NCBI RefSeq assembly: GCF_000350225.1
Contig: NW_005179080.1
Location: 248,001-312,000, forward strand
DNA: 64,000 nt
Source of the DNA: Chondrus crispus
Taxonomy: Eukaryota; Rhodophyta; Florideophyceae; Gigartinales; Gigartinaceae
Reading direction: 5' to 3'
Shown: piece by piece, positions 54,905 to 64,000 of the stretch
Position numbering within the stretch: position 1 is the first letter of the stretch
Layout of the letters: each line of letters begins with the position of its first letter
Notes under the pieces: model-generated
Told to the model about the DNA's origin: nothing
Database searches by the model: none
Seen by the model: the letters and a program-made list of their open reading frames with translations, nothing else
Position numbers and translations under genes: made by a program

Positions 54905-56155
54905 TATTGAAAATGTGCGACCACATGCTGTTATCTGGAAAGTGCAAAATCGAGCGACACGTGTACTTGACTCGACGGTCCGGACCCTCACCCCATATCA
55001 CCACATGACACGTGTAAAGTCTCAGATTTTGGGGTTCTGGGGACGAAAGTGGACTTTTGGAGGGTCATGCAAATTTGCATAAATGCCGAAAATTTGCATT
55101 TGGCCCGAACCGTTATAGGGCTACACAGGCAATACTGCAAATCTATTGGGTGTCGGTTCGAATGCTGCAATTCTATTGGTCTGTTATTGTCCACTTATAT
55201 GCACTCATGCTGGTGATATATCTTGAATGATCGGTATACGTATTAATTACATCATTTCGGGGGTTTCAAGTTGTTCACCATGGTTGTAATGGGTAATTAC
55301 GTGTGGCCTTGGCGCTGGACACTTGTGTGCGGTGTACACATGTACACATCGCCAGGTTGCTGCGTGTACGTACACTTGTACACGTCGCCTACATACGGTC
55401 CGGCGCGTGCCCGAGCACAGTACATGTGAATTAAAAGTACAACAAGTATTTCTCGCAAGAGACATGTACTTACGTGAGTATTCAGTGTATGCGTCACGCT
55501 GTATGCGACCCTTGCATCAGCATGCGCCGTTGTACTACAGTCTCGTCAGCATGCGACGTTGTACTGTGCTCTCGTTATGGTGCGCCGTTGGATGCAAGTT
55601 GATGACAGTACTGGTGTGATTCACATCGGATATCACGTGAGATGTGTAGAAAGTCTGGATGCACATTGTTGCTATCCGTGATAGTTGTCTGGCAGTGTGT
55701 ACCGAAATTAGTAAGGTACGAAACAAGGGCATGTATGGGGACTGAGATATGACAGGACTTTGCGTTGTTGGAAATAGAGAGATGCCAAGTTGTTCATTGC
55801 GAAAGAATATATTCTGTCATGTCTGGATGCAGATTAGTAAGGTGTGAAACGATTGCATGCGTAGGGCCATGGTTTACAGTCACTCGAAATGTGTAGAAAC
55901 TGTTGTGCACTGATAGTCAATAGTCAATTCGTAAGGTGGAAATAGAACAGTGTGGACGGGCCAGAAGAGGACCGCGCTTGGTCGCGCATATGGTGAGTAC
56001 GGTTTACGAGGTGCCAAAGTAATGGGATAGTGTAACACTCAAAGTGTATAAGTATAGCCGAAAGACGGCTCCAAGTAAACCTCGGCACCAACTCCTTCAC
56101 TCACACACATCAACCTGCCCTCCTTCTTTCCCTTGCCCCTCCGAACCTACCATTA
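54905..56155 (+). repeat. Copia-A 3' LTR of A3 (subtype I, 1,251 bp)
   Basis: TATTGAAAATG...CCATTA. Contains three ATT(A/C)GTAAGG motifs (55,707-55,716; 55,833-55,842; 55,927-55,936) and a TATA box at 56,047-56,052. Confidence 0.92.
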
Positions 56156-56932
56156 GTAACCCTCTCTGACTCCAATGGAACAAGGTCACACAACCACGAT
56201 TTCAACCGAAAACGACTCCGAAACAAATGTACCGTATCGTGAGGCAGTGGGATCCCTGATGTACTTGATGGTTGGCACTCGTCCAGACTTGGCATATGCG
56301 ATTGGAAAGCTTTCTCAACATTCTGCCAACCCATGTGAGTCACACTGGGCAGGTGTAAAACGAGTAATGCGATACGTGCAAGGGACTCGAAACTTAGGAA
56401 TCGTGTTTGACAATAAATATAAATCGCCGGAGTTGTTCGGCTTCAGTGATGCTGACTGGGCCGGTTGTTCAGACTCTCGCAAGTCGACCAGCGGATATGT
56501 TTTCAAGTTCTGCGGTGGAGCGATCAGTTGGAGTTCCCGGAAACAGACTGTGGTTGCAACTTCGACGTGTGAAGCTGAGTACATTGCACTATGTGAAGCG
56601 TGTAAGGAGGCGACTTGGTTGCGTCAAGTGGTTGCTGATGTTCTTGGACTTGATTCTGATCCCACGATTGTGATGGGGTGTGACAATGCAGGGACTATTT
56701 CGTATGCACAGAATGAATCGGTCAACCGTCGTAACAAACATGTTGATGTGAAATACCACTATGTACGAGATGCAATTAAGAGAAACGTCATTTCTTTGTC
56801 ACATTGCCCGACCACTTCCATGCCTGCAGATATCCTGACAAAAGCACTTGGGCGAGTTCTGTTCCAGAAGTTTGTAGAACTTCTAGGGCTTGCAGTAGCT
56901 ACTTCTGGTAAAAGCATGTGATCGAGGGGGAG
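56156..56932 (+). pseudogene. Copia-B RNase H end (B3), tandem neighbour of B4
   Basis: Starts abruptly at the A3 LTR with GTAACCCTCTCTGACTCC, corresponding to B4 position 62,339. It is open from 56,175 to 56,921 (248 codons): GSLMYLMVGTRPDLAYAIGK, GFSDADWAG, STCEAEYIAL and MGCDNAGTISYAQNES of the RNase H domain and its connection. It differs from B4 at about five positions. It includes the same 1-nt frame disruption as B4. The rest of this copy (everything upstream) is missing; its 3' LTR is also the 5' LTR of B4. Confidence 0.88.
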
Positions 56933-57368
56933 TGTTGTAATTCTAGGACCACATGCTGATATGCATGACACACGACAACAGGTATGACACGTGTAAAATC
57001 GAAAACACTCCGCGTGACGAGCTGAGCAAGTTTCATTTTCAACGTGTACACGTGTGATTTCTGTACACGGTTGCACTCTACAGTACTTCAGGAGCACGTT
57101 TGGTTTTCAAAGTGTACACGTGTGAAATATGTACACGGTTGCGGTGTACTGTACAATCTGAGCATGTTTCATTTTCTCCGCCCGACACGTGTATGACCTG
57201 GACACATGTCCTCATTACACTGTCAGACGCGTACAGTACGCCTGCAGTCTTACAGACAAAGTGTAGAACCTTGGTGGCGGGTGCCTGGCACGTGCCAAAG
57301 GTTTACAGCGTCCATGGAGTGGGGCACGGGTACAGCAGGACACAAAGATACCGTTGCGCGAGTTTTCA

Positions 57369-57627
57369 ATTCGTAAGGCAAAATGTGCACTGTTGTAATT
57401 GACAGTGGACAGGACCTCACGAGAGATTCAGATTCATAAGGCAACGCGTGCGCTGTAAACAGTCCTTGCAGGATTGATTTGAATTCGTAATGCAACGTGT
57501 GAGCTGTAAACGTGCCTTACGAATTTGTGCCACGCTGGATTTGGAATAGTAAGGGAATTTGTGCTTTGCTGTGCTTTGTTGTACTGCCTTACTAATTTCT
57601 CCGTCATGACAGTGCTAATTCGTAAGG
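57369..57627. promoter_or_regulatory. Cluster of seven ATTCGTAAGG-like motifs in the Copia-B LTR
   Basis: Direct copies at 57,369, 57,432, 57,483, 57,545 and 57,618 and inverted copies at 57,515 and 57,587, each within two mismatches of ATT(C/A)GTAAGG. The cluster ends ~135 bp upstream of the TATA box, where enhancer or repressor sites are expected. Confidence 0.55.
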
Positions 57628-57762
57628 CGGTTTTCTGTTCTGTTTGTTGGGCCATCCCCAGTTTGGCTGAGTAGCAAGACGGGCACATGTGTTAGAGCCA
57701 ATACATTTGTAGTATGTGTGTCGTAGTCTTTGGTAGTAGAGTTCTAGAAGATTGCAGAAGTG

Positions 57763-57768
57763 TATAAG
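57763..57768 (+). promoter_or_regulatory. TATA box of the Copia-B LTR
   Basis: TATAAG in GTGTATAAGTAG, ~103 nt before the LTR end, same spacing as in Copia-A. Confidence 0.55.
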
Positions 57769-57871
57769 TAGTGCCAGAAGTTGGCGACTCAAAGTAAATC
57801 GGTACCCAATCCTTCAACTTCACCTCATCAACCGTCCTTCGATTTCCCTTTGCCCCGCTGACCTTCCAGTA

Positions 57872-57886
57872 GGTTATGGGCCCAGT
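57872..57886 (+). other. Primer-binding site of B4
   Basis: GGTTATGGGCCCAGT directly after the LTR; half-tRNA-iMet type. Confidence 0.78.
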
Positions 57887-58231
57887 TCAACGTTATTGTT
57901 CCGCTGTGTGAGTGCTTGTTCTCAGTTTCTGCTGCCGTTTTCGTGTTTGTTTCTGCTGTCGTTCTCGTTTTGGTCTCCGCTGTAGTTCTCGTTTTGGTTT
58001 CTGCTGTCGTTTCCGCCGCCGTTTTCATCGCCGCCGTCGTTTGTTTTGTTCTATCGCCGTCTACTTGCTGTCGTTATCATCTTGGTCGTTCGTCTCCGTC
58101 TACCTGCTGTCGTTTCAACTTGGTGGATCTTCTTCGTGTCTGTTGCAGCTTGGTCTTGGCAATCGTTGTGTGAGCTGTGGGTGTAGTCCCTAGTCGCCAA
58201 CGTACCATATCAATCCAAGAAGACTGCCCTT

Positions 58232-58376
58232 CGATCACGCCGGTGATCGTCGTAGCTGCCGATACCCTCGCTCTTGGTGAAAGGCTTGTGCCATTGGAAA
58301 TCTGACTTGAGCGAGGGTCCGACCAAGAATCGTCGAGAGACGAAACACTGATCGTCGGGGAGGATCACAGTGTACT
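58232..58376 (+). promoter_or_regulatory. Structured segment of the Copia-B leader
   Basis: Hairpin CGATCAC/GTGATCG (58,232-58,238 with 58,243-58,249). Longer-range pairs ACCCTCGCTC (58,264-58,273) with GAGCGAGGGT (58,309-58,318), and TCTTGGT (58,272-58,278) with ACCAAGA (58,322-58,328). A third stem around CACTGATC...GATCACAGTG (58,347-58,371). Candidate packaging or dimerisation region. Confidence 0.45.
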
Positions 58377-58899
58377 GGTCTAGTCGATCCGCACTCTGCC
58401 TTCGGGAGGTGCGTCGGCGGTGTGGGTAACGCTCTCGGTATTAGCCCTATAGGTACGACTTCGGTCCCCTGGGTGAAGAGAATACGTGCCTAAACACTGA
58501 ACCTCTCACTATACGTGTATAAGGTCGCGTACCTTGATTAATTTCGCACGGAAGAGGGTGACCCTAGGCGTGATTGTGAACAAATCACACGAGTACGACG
58601 AAGGCAGTTTCATTCTTGTGTTGTGGGAAACCTCATTGGGGTAGTACCGTATCAAGTTTGGACAAGCCGATTTCGGTTGCAGGGACCGTTCGCGGTAGTG
58701 ACCAAAAGTCCTGGTTCGTCTACAGGCAAAGTGTTGTGCTTACTCGTGGCACGTTTGATTTAGTTCACAGTCGAAAGACCCGCACTGGCCGACATACAGG
58801 GGTAGCGCCCTAAGGCAATTTTAAGAAGAATACGCTTGTTCCACTCCGCCGGGAACAAGCACCAAGAACGTTTCCGAGTAATCGCTACAAACTTCTTAT

Positions 58900-58949
58900 A
58901 CGGGTGGGCTTGCCATTGTGTTGACTATCGGTTAACGGCTTGGGATCCC
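58900..58949 (+). promoter_or_regulatory. Conserved ~50-nt block upstream of gag (B4)
   Basis: ACGGGTGGGCTTGCC to GGCTTGGGATCCC, as in Copia-A; ends 46 nt before ATG 58996. Also at 18,055-18,104 (B2) and, on minus, 14,644-14,693 (B1). Confidence 0.6.
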
Positions 58950-58995
58950 GGAACAGAAGACCTTGTATACTCGAAGGGTACATCCATTCGGCGAA

Positions 58996-61900
58996 ATGGA
59001 TGACCAAAGCTCTGGATCGGTCAGAATCGAGAAGCTGACCGCATCTAACTTTTACATCTGGAAGCAGAAAATCCAGCTACTGCTTGCTCTCCGAGATGTC
59101 GATCAATACGTTTTTGATGATATCCCGGAGAATGCGACGTCAGATGACCGGAGAAAATGGATGCGTGGTGACGCAAAAGCAAAGGCAGTCATCGGACTCA
59201 CGCTTTCTGATGACTACTTGCAACATGTGCAAGGGTGTAGTAGTGCGAAAGAGACACGGGAAGCAATTCTGAATGTGTTTGAGCGTCATACTTTGCTCAA
59301 CAAACTTGCCGCCCGTCGCGACTTTTACACTGTATCCATGCTCCCATCCGAGAAAGTGCTCGTGTTCATCAATCGTGTGAAGCAACTTGCTGCCAGATTG
59401 CAGTCAATGAGTGTTGAGATTGACGATAAAGAAATTGCAATGGCTGTGTTGAATGGCTTGCCTCCACGATTCGATAACTTGATTGTTGCTCTTGACGCAC
59501 TTGGCAATGAAGATAAAGTGCTTGGACTCGAGTTTGTGAAGAGTCGTCTGCTGCAAGAAGAACAACGAGAAAGCATGAAGACGGCTTCTGCTTCATCACC
59601 ACATGCACCTGCACTTGTCAATCGTATGCCTACTCGACGCGATATGAAATGTACCAATTGCAATAGACATGGGCATACTGCAGCGCGTTGCTGGGGCAAG
59701 GACGTGAATGGGCGCCGACCTGCACCGCCAGATGGGTTTCGGTCACGCAACACTGGCTTAAAGCCAAGTGCATTCGTTTCTCGAGATGACAATTCTACTG
59801 CTGCCTTTGCGGAGAGTGACTTTACTTGCTTGCTTTCGACTTCCACTCCAGAAAAGAGGGCTGCAAACGCAAGGTCATGGCTTGTCGATTCCGGTTGCAG
59901 CGCTCACATTACGTTTGATCGCTCTTTGTTCGTTACGTATGAACAGATGCAATCTGGATCAGTCGAGATGGGCACGAAGGCTAGAGCTAATGTCGCTGGT
60001 CGCGGCGAGGTAGAATTCATGTTGAACGTCAACGGTAGTCCCCATCCTTGCAAATTGTCAAACGTTTTGCATGTCCCTGATTTCGGATACTCGCTACTGT
60101 CTGTTAGCCAAATGGTTTCAAAGGGTTTGCAAGTGTCATTTGAAAATGAAAAATGCCGCGTTACTGCAGGACCAACTGTAGTTGCCACAGCGAGTCAAGT
60201 TGGGGATTTGTACATACTTGACGTCATGAATGAAACCTTTTCTGCTCACGTAGTTACCCTGCAGACGCTACATGAACGCATGGCCCATGTTAATGTACAA
60301 GGAATCGCATCAATGATTCACAATAATGTGGTAAGTGGCATCAACGTTCTTCAAAGCGATGTCATCAGTGCAATGAATCCGAAGTCTGACAATCACTCTC
60401 TCATTTGTCCAGCGTGTGTGTTCGGCAAAGCAACGCGATCAGTAATCCCAAAACAGCGATCATCGTCTCGAGCACAGAACTGTCTTGACTTGGTACATTC
60501 TGACGTTTGCGGTCCGCTCGAAGTACAGTCGATTGGTGGTTCGAGATACTTCATTACATTTGTAGATGATCACTCGAACTGGGTAGTTGTGTACACGATG
60601 AGAAATAAATCTGAGGCGTTTGCAAAATACAAGTTGTATGAAAAGTTGGCTCAAACCCACACTGGTCGCAAAGTAAAGGTGCTTCGCACTGATCGAGGGG
60701 GAGAGTACTTGTCGACGGAATTCAAGTCGCATTTAGATTTAAACGGTACGCAGCACCAACTCACAACGGCGTACACTCCTGAACAAAACGGTGTTGCTGA
60801 ACGTTTAAATCGAACTTTGATTGATCTTGTCCGCTCAATGCTTTCTCATAAACAGGTCAGTAAGCGATTCTGGGCCGAGGCTGTTGCCACTTCGGTATAT
60901 GTACGTAATCGAGTTACTTCACGCGCTTTGCCCGTTAATACAACTCCGCACCACATTTGGATGAATTCCACTCCAAATGTTGGCCATTTGCGAGTATTTG
61001 GGTCAAAGTGTTGGTATACATTACCAAAATTAGAGCTCCGTAAGCTGGACTTGCGAGCGCGTGAAGCAATGTTTCTTGGGTACTCGCAATGCAGTAAGGC
61101 ATACAAACTTTGGGACGGAGAGTTGAATAAAATTGTTGTGTCACGGGATGTCAAGTTTGATGAATCGACATGTGGTATGCATGACATTCCTGCACACGAA
61201 AGTGATTCAATCAACTCTGATGTTGACGTTGTACTGCTCGATGGCGACAATGGGAATACAGCTGATACCCCAAATACGGATGAGGTCGGTTCTGAAGAGG
61301 ATGAAGTTTCGGAGGAGGTTCTTGAAAACGATGGTGCTCATTCTGTAAGTGAGAATGATGAAGATGAAGATGATGTACCAACTGCCGTCGAAACTCCGAA
61401 TGTCACCCCTCCAACTCCGACTCCAGCTGTGCGAAGATCGTCTCGAGTCAGCAGACCTCCCGGATCATGGTGGAGGAGCAACGTTGCAGCTGCTCTTCTT
61501 TCACATGCGCATGTCGCTATTGAAGGTCCCAAGACTTTCAACCAGGCAACCAACGGGCCTAGAGCTGCATTTTGGCAGACCGGCATTGACAAAGAACTTG
61601 CCTCGCAGACAAAGAATCGGACTTGGAAACTTGTTCCTCGATCTGAGGCGTCAAACATCTTGACATCTCGATGGGTTTTCAATGTCAAGCAACTGCCTGA
61701 TGCAAATGGCAATATAGTTGAAAGTGCAAAAGCCAGACTTGTTGCTCGTGGATTCCAGCAAGTGCAAGGTCTTGACTATACTGAGACATATGCCCCCGTC
61801 ATAAAGTTTACCACTATTCGTCTACTTCTTGCCTTAGTTGCTCATTACGACCTTGAACTTCATCAGATGGATGTCGTGACTGCGTTTTTGAACGGCGACT

Positions 61901-63104
61901 TGGATGAAGACATCTACATGGAGCAACCCGAAGGGTGCATTGACAAAAGCAAAAGTGATCACGTGTGTAAACTTTTGAAAGCACTTTACGGTCTTAAACA
62001 AGCACATCGTCAATGGCATGCCAAAGTGGATGATTTCTTAATTGGTGAATTGGGATTCGAGACTTCGCGTAGTGATCCTTGTCTCTACATTAAACGCATC
62101 GGTAACACTATCATGCTGATTGCACTTTATGTCGATGACTTGTTACTCGCCGGTAGTGATATCGATGCCATCAAATGGATGAAGGGGGAGCTTAATAAAC
62201 GGTTTGAGATGAAAGACCTTGGTGAAGCAAAAGTCTGCATTGGTCTTGAAATTCAAAGGGATCGCACCGCCAAGACGTTGAGTCTCACTCAAACTAAGTA
62301 TGCATCAAAAGTGCTTGAGCGTTTTGGAATGTCAACGTGTAACCCTCTCTGACTCCAATGGAACAAGGTCACACAACCACGATTTCAACCGAAAACGACT
62401 CCGAAACAAATGTACCGTATCGTGAGGCAGTGGGATCCCTGATGTACTTGATGGTTGGCACTCGTCCAGACTTGGCATATGCGATTGGAAAGCTTTCTCA
62501 ACATTCTGCCAACCCATGTGAGTCACACTGGGCAGGTGTAAAACGAGTAATGCGATACGTGCAAGGGACTCGAAACTTAGGAATCGTGTTTGACAATAAA
62601 TCTAAATCCCCGGAGTTGTTCGGCTTCAGTGATGCTGACTGGGCCGGTTGTTCAGACTCTCGCAAGTCGACCAGCGGATATGTTTTCAAGTTCTGCGGTG
62701 GAGCGATCAGTTGGAGTTCCCGGAAACAGACTGTGGTTGCAACTTCGACGTGTGAAGCTGAGTACATTGCACTATGTGAAGCGTGTAAGGAGGCGACTTG
62801 GTTGCGTCAAGTGGTTGCTGATGTTCTTGGACTTGATTCTGATCCCACGATTGTGATGGGGTGTGACAATGCAGGGACTATTTCGTATGCACAGAATGAA
62901 TCGGTCAACCGTCGTAACAAACATGTTGATGTGAAATACCACTATGTACGAGATGCTAATACGAGAAACGTCATTTCTTTGTCACATTGCCCGACCACTT
63001 CCATGCCTGCAGATATCCTGACAAAAGCACTTGGGCGAGTTCTGTTCCAGAAGTTTGTAGAACTTCTAGGGCTTGCAGTAGCTACTTCTGGTAAAAGCAT
63101 GTGA
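58996..63104 (+). pseudogene. Copia-B Gag-Pol polyprotein with one frame disruption between RT and RNase H (B4)
   Basis: From ATG 58996 (MDDQSSGSV) 1,118 codons are open to a TGA at 62,350-62,352. The remaining 248-odd codons are open in the -1 frame to 63,104. Domains: gag, zinc knuckle C219-x2-C222-x4-H227-x4-C232, protease DSG (298-300), integrase with DVCGP, DRGGEYLS and NGVAERLNR, an acidic linker, RT with YVDDLLLAGS, then after the disruption RNase H. At the break (AAC CCT CTC TGA CTCCA) a -1 shift restores the length seen in Copia-A (NPLLTPME versus NPCVTPME), so a single base was lost, or the site is recoded. B3 has the same break. Confidence 0.92.
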
Positions 63105-63115
63105 TCGAGGGGGAG

Positions 63116-64000
63116 TGTTGTAATTCTAGGACCACATGCTGATATGCATGACACACGACAACAGGTATGACACGTGTAAAATCGAAAACACTCCGCGTGA
63201 CGAGCTGAGCAAGTTTCATTTTCAACGTGTACACGTGTGATTTCTGTACACGGTTGCACTCTACAGTACTTCAGGAGCACGTTTGGTTTTCAAAGTGTAC
63301 ACGTGTGAAATATGTACACGGTTGCGGTGTACTGTACAATCTGAGCATGTTTCATTTTCTCCGCCCGACACGTGTATGACCTGGACACATGTCCTCATTA
63401 CACTGTCGGACGCGTACAGTACACCTGCAGTCTTACAGACAAAGTGTAGAACCTTGGTGGCGGGTGCCTGGCACGTGCCAAAGGTTTACAGCGTCCATGG
63501 AGTGGGGCACGGGTACAGCAGGACACAAAGATACCGTTGCGCGAGTTTTCAATTCGTAAGGCAAAATGTGCACTGTTGTAATTGACAGTGGACAGGACCT
63601 CACGAGAGATTCAGATTCATAAGGCAACGCGTGCGCTGTAAACAGTCCTTGCAGGATTGATTTGAATTCGTAAGGCAACGTGTGAGCTGTAAACGTGCCT
63701 TACGAATTTGTGCCACGCTGGATTTGGAATAGTAAGGGAATTTGTGCTTTGCTGTGCTTTGTTGTACTGCCTTACTAATTTCTCCGTCATGACAGTGCTA
63801 ATTCGTAAGGCGGTTTTCTGTTCTGTTTGTTGGGCCATCGCCAGTTTGGCTGAGTAGCAAGACGGGCACATGTGTTAGAGCCAATACATTTGTAGTATGT
63901 GTGTCGTAGTCTTTGGTAGTAGAGTTCTAGAAGATTGCAGAAGTGTATAAGTAGTGCCAGAAGTTGGCGACTCAAAGTAAATCGGTACCCAATCCTTCAA
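63116..64000 (+). repeat. Copia-B 3' LTR of B4, cut by the window end
   Basis: First 885 bp of the LTR, starting TGTTGTAATTC after GAGGGGGAG. About four differences from the 5' LTR were counted by eye. Confidence 0.93.

Larger units (their letters stand above)
48289..56155 (+). mobile_element. Copia-A copy A3, complete and with intact gag-pol, recombinant LTRs
   Basis: 5' LTR 48,289-49,551 (subtype II in U3), primer-binding site 49,552-49,566, pyrimidine-rich leader, zinc-finger ORF to 50,602, gag-pol 50,775-54,893, polypurine tract to 54,904, 3' LTR 54,905-56,155 (subtype I). The last 161 bp of both LTRs are identical (49,391-49,551 and 55,995-56,155), but upstream they belong to different subtypes. 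Flanks do not match (CCCCT on the left, in Gypsy-D; GTAAC on the right, in Copia-B pol). It is structurally complete, but a product of exchange between two elements. Confidence 0.92.
56933..57871 (+). repeat. Copia-B LTR shared by B3 (3') and B4 (5'), 939 bp
   Basis: TGTTGTAATTC...CCAGTA. Contains a ~65 bp imperfect duplication around TGTACAC palindromes (about 57,037-57,170), seven ATT(C/A)GTAAGG-like motifs at 57,369-57,627, and a TATA box at 57,763-57,768. Confidence 0.93.
56933..64000 (+). mobile_element. Copia-B copy B4, nearly intact, runs off the right edge
   Basis: LTR 56,933-57,871 (shared with B3), primer-binding site 57,872-57,886, structured ~1.1 kb leader, gag-pol 58,996-63,104 with one frame disruption, polypurine tract to 63,115, and a 3' LTR from 63,116 to beyond the window (885 of 939 bp seen). 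The LTRs differ at about four positions by eye over 885 bp, so the copy is young. With B3 it forms a head-to-tail array of the form internal-LTR-internal-LTR. Confidence 0.92.

Noticed and set aside
58616..58813. 65-codon frame in the Copia-B leader, present in B1, B2 and B4
   Set aside because: Near-identity of the copies explains its conservation; no domain, and RNA structure explains the constraint as well.
1..64000. CRISPR arrays, bacterial operons, rRNA or tRNA genes
   Set aside because: None seen; repeats are LTRs, palindromes or low-complexity tracts, and gene types are eukaryotic.

Overview
This is a eukaryotic nuclear window. The genes lack introns and stand close together at the left end. 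The right four fifths is nested LTR retrotransposons. The intronless genes, the parvulin-rhodanese fusion of plant and algal plastid type, and the mixture of Copia, chromodomain Gypsy and PIF/Harbinger elements suggest a photosynthetic eukaryote with a compact gene space. A florideophyte red alga such as Chondrus is my best guess. This is inference, because no organelle, rRNA or tRNA gene is present to settle it.

Gene island (1-10,630). In order: the 5' end of cytosolic phenylalanyl-tRNA synthetase beta (minus, cut by the window edge); a membrane-anchored spermidine-synthase-like protein (minus); a small membrane RING protein (plus); a parvulin-rhodanese protein with a likely plastid transit peptide (plus); and a SWI2/ERCC6L2-like SNF2 ATPase (minus). 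They are unrelated housekeeping genes, not an operon. A PIF/Harbinger DNA transposon (10,631-13,238) with recognisable terminal inverted repeats closes the island. Its transposase is broken and its Myb/SANT-like partner is intact.

Retrotransposon cluster (13,242-64,000). Three families are resolved. Copia-A has 1,251-1,263 bp LTRs with ends TATTG...CCATTA, in copies A1 (18,258-26,027), A2 (39,797-47,603) and A3 (48,289-56,155), plus one inverted solo LTR inside A2. Copia-B has 939 bp LTRs with ends TGTTG...CCA(T/A/G)TA, in a head-to-head pair B1/B2 (13,242-18,257), a solo LTR inside the Gypsy element, and a tandem B3/B4 array that shares an LTR (56,156-64,000). Gypsy-C is a 13.6 kb chromovirus with 638/639 bp LTRs (26,242-39,796) and gag-pol on the minus strand. 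A fragment of a diverged relative, Gypsy-D, lies at 47,604-48,288. Only A3 has a complete open gag-pol (1,372 codons). B4 is one base from open; the others carry stops, frameshifts and insertions.

The most unusual content is as follows. (i) Gypsy-C carries a ~759-codon gene on the strand opposite gag-pol, of no family I recognise; Gypsy-D has a clearly homologous but diverged copy. (ii) Copia-A carries an extra ORF upstream of gag with two U1/JAZ-type zinc fingers, the type that binds double-stranded RNA, apparently reached by a tiny spliced first exon. (iii) Both Copia families have a primer-binding site matching the anticodon arm of initiator tRNA-Met (half-tRNA priming). (iv) Both share a ~50-nt block just upstream of gag and repeated ATT(C/A)GTAAGG motifs in the LTRs. 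(v) Copies A1 and A3 have reciprocal combinations of two LTR subfamilies, with a mappable crossover.
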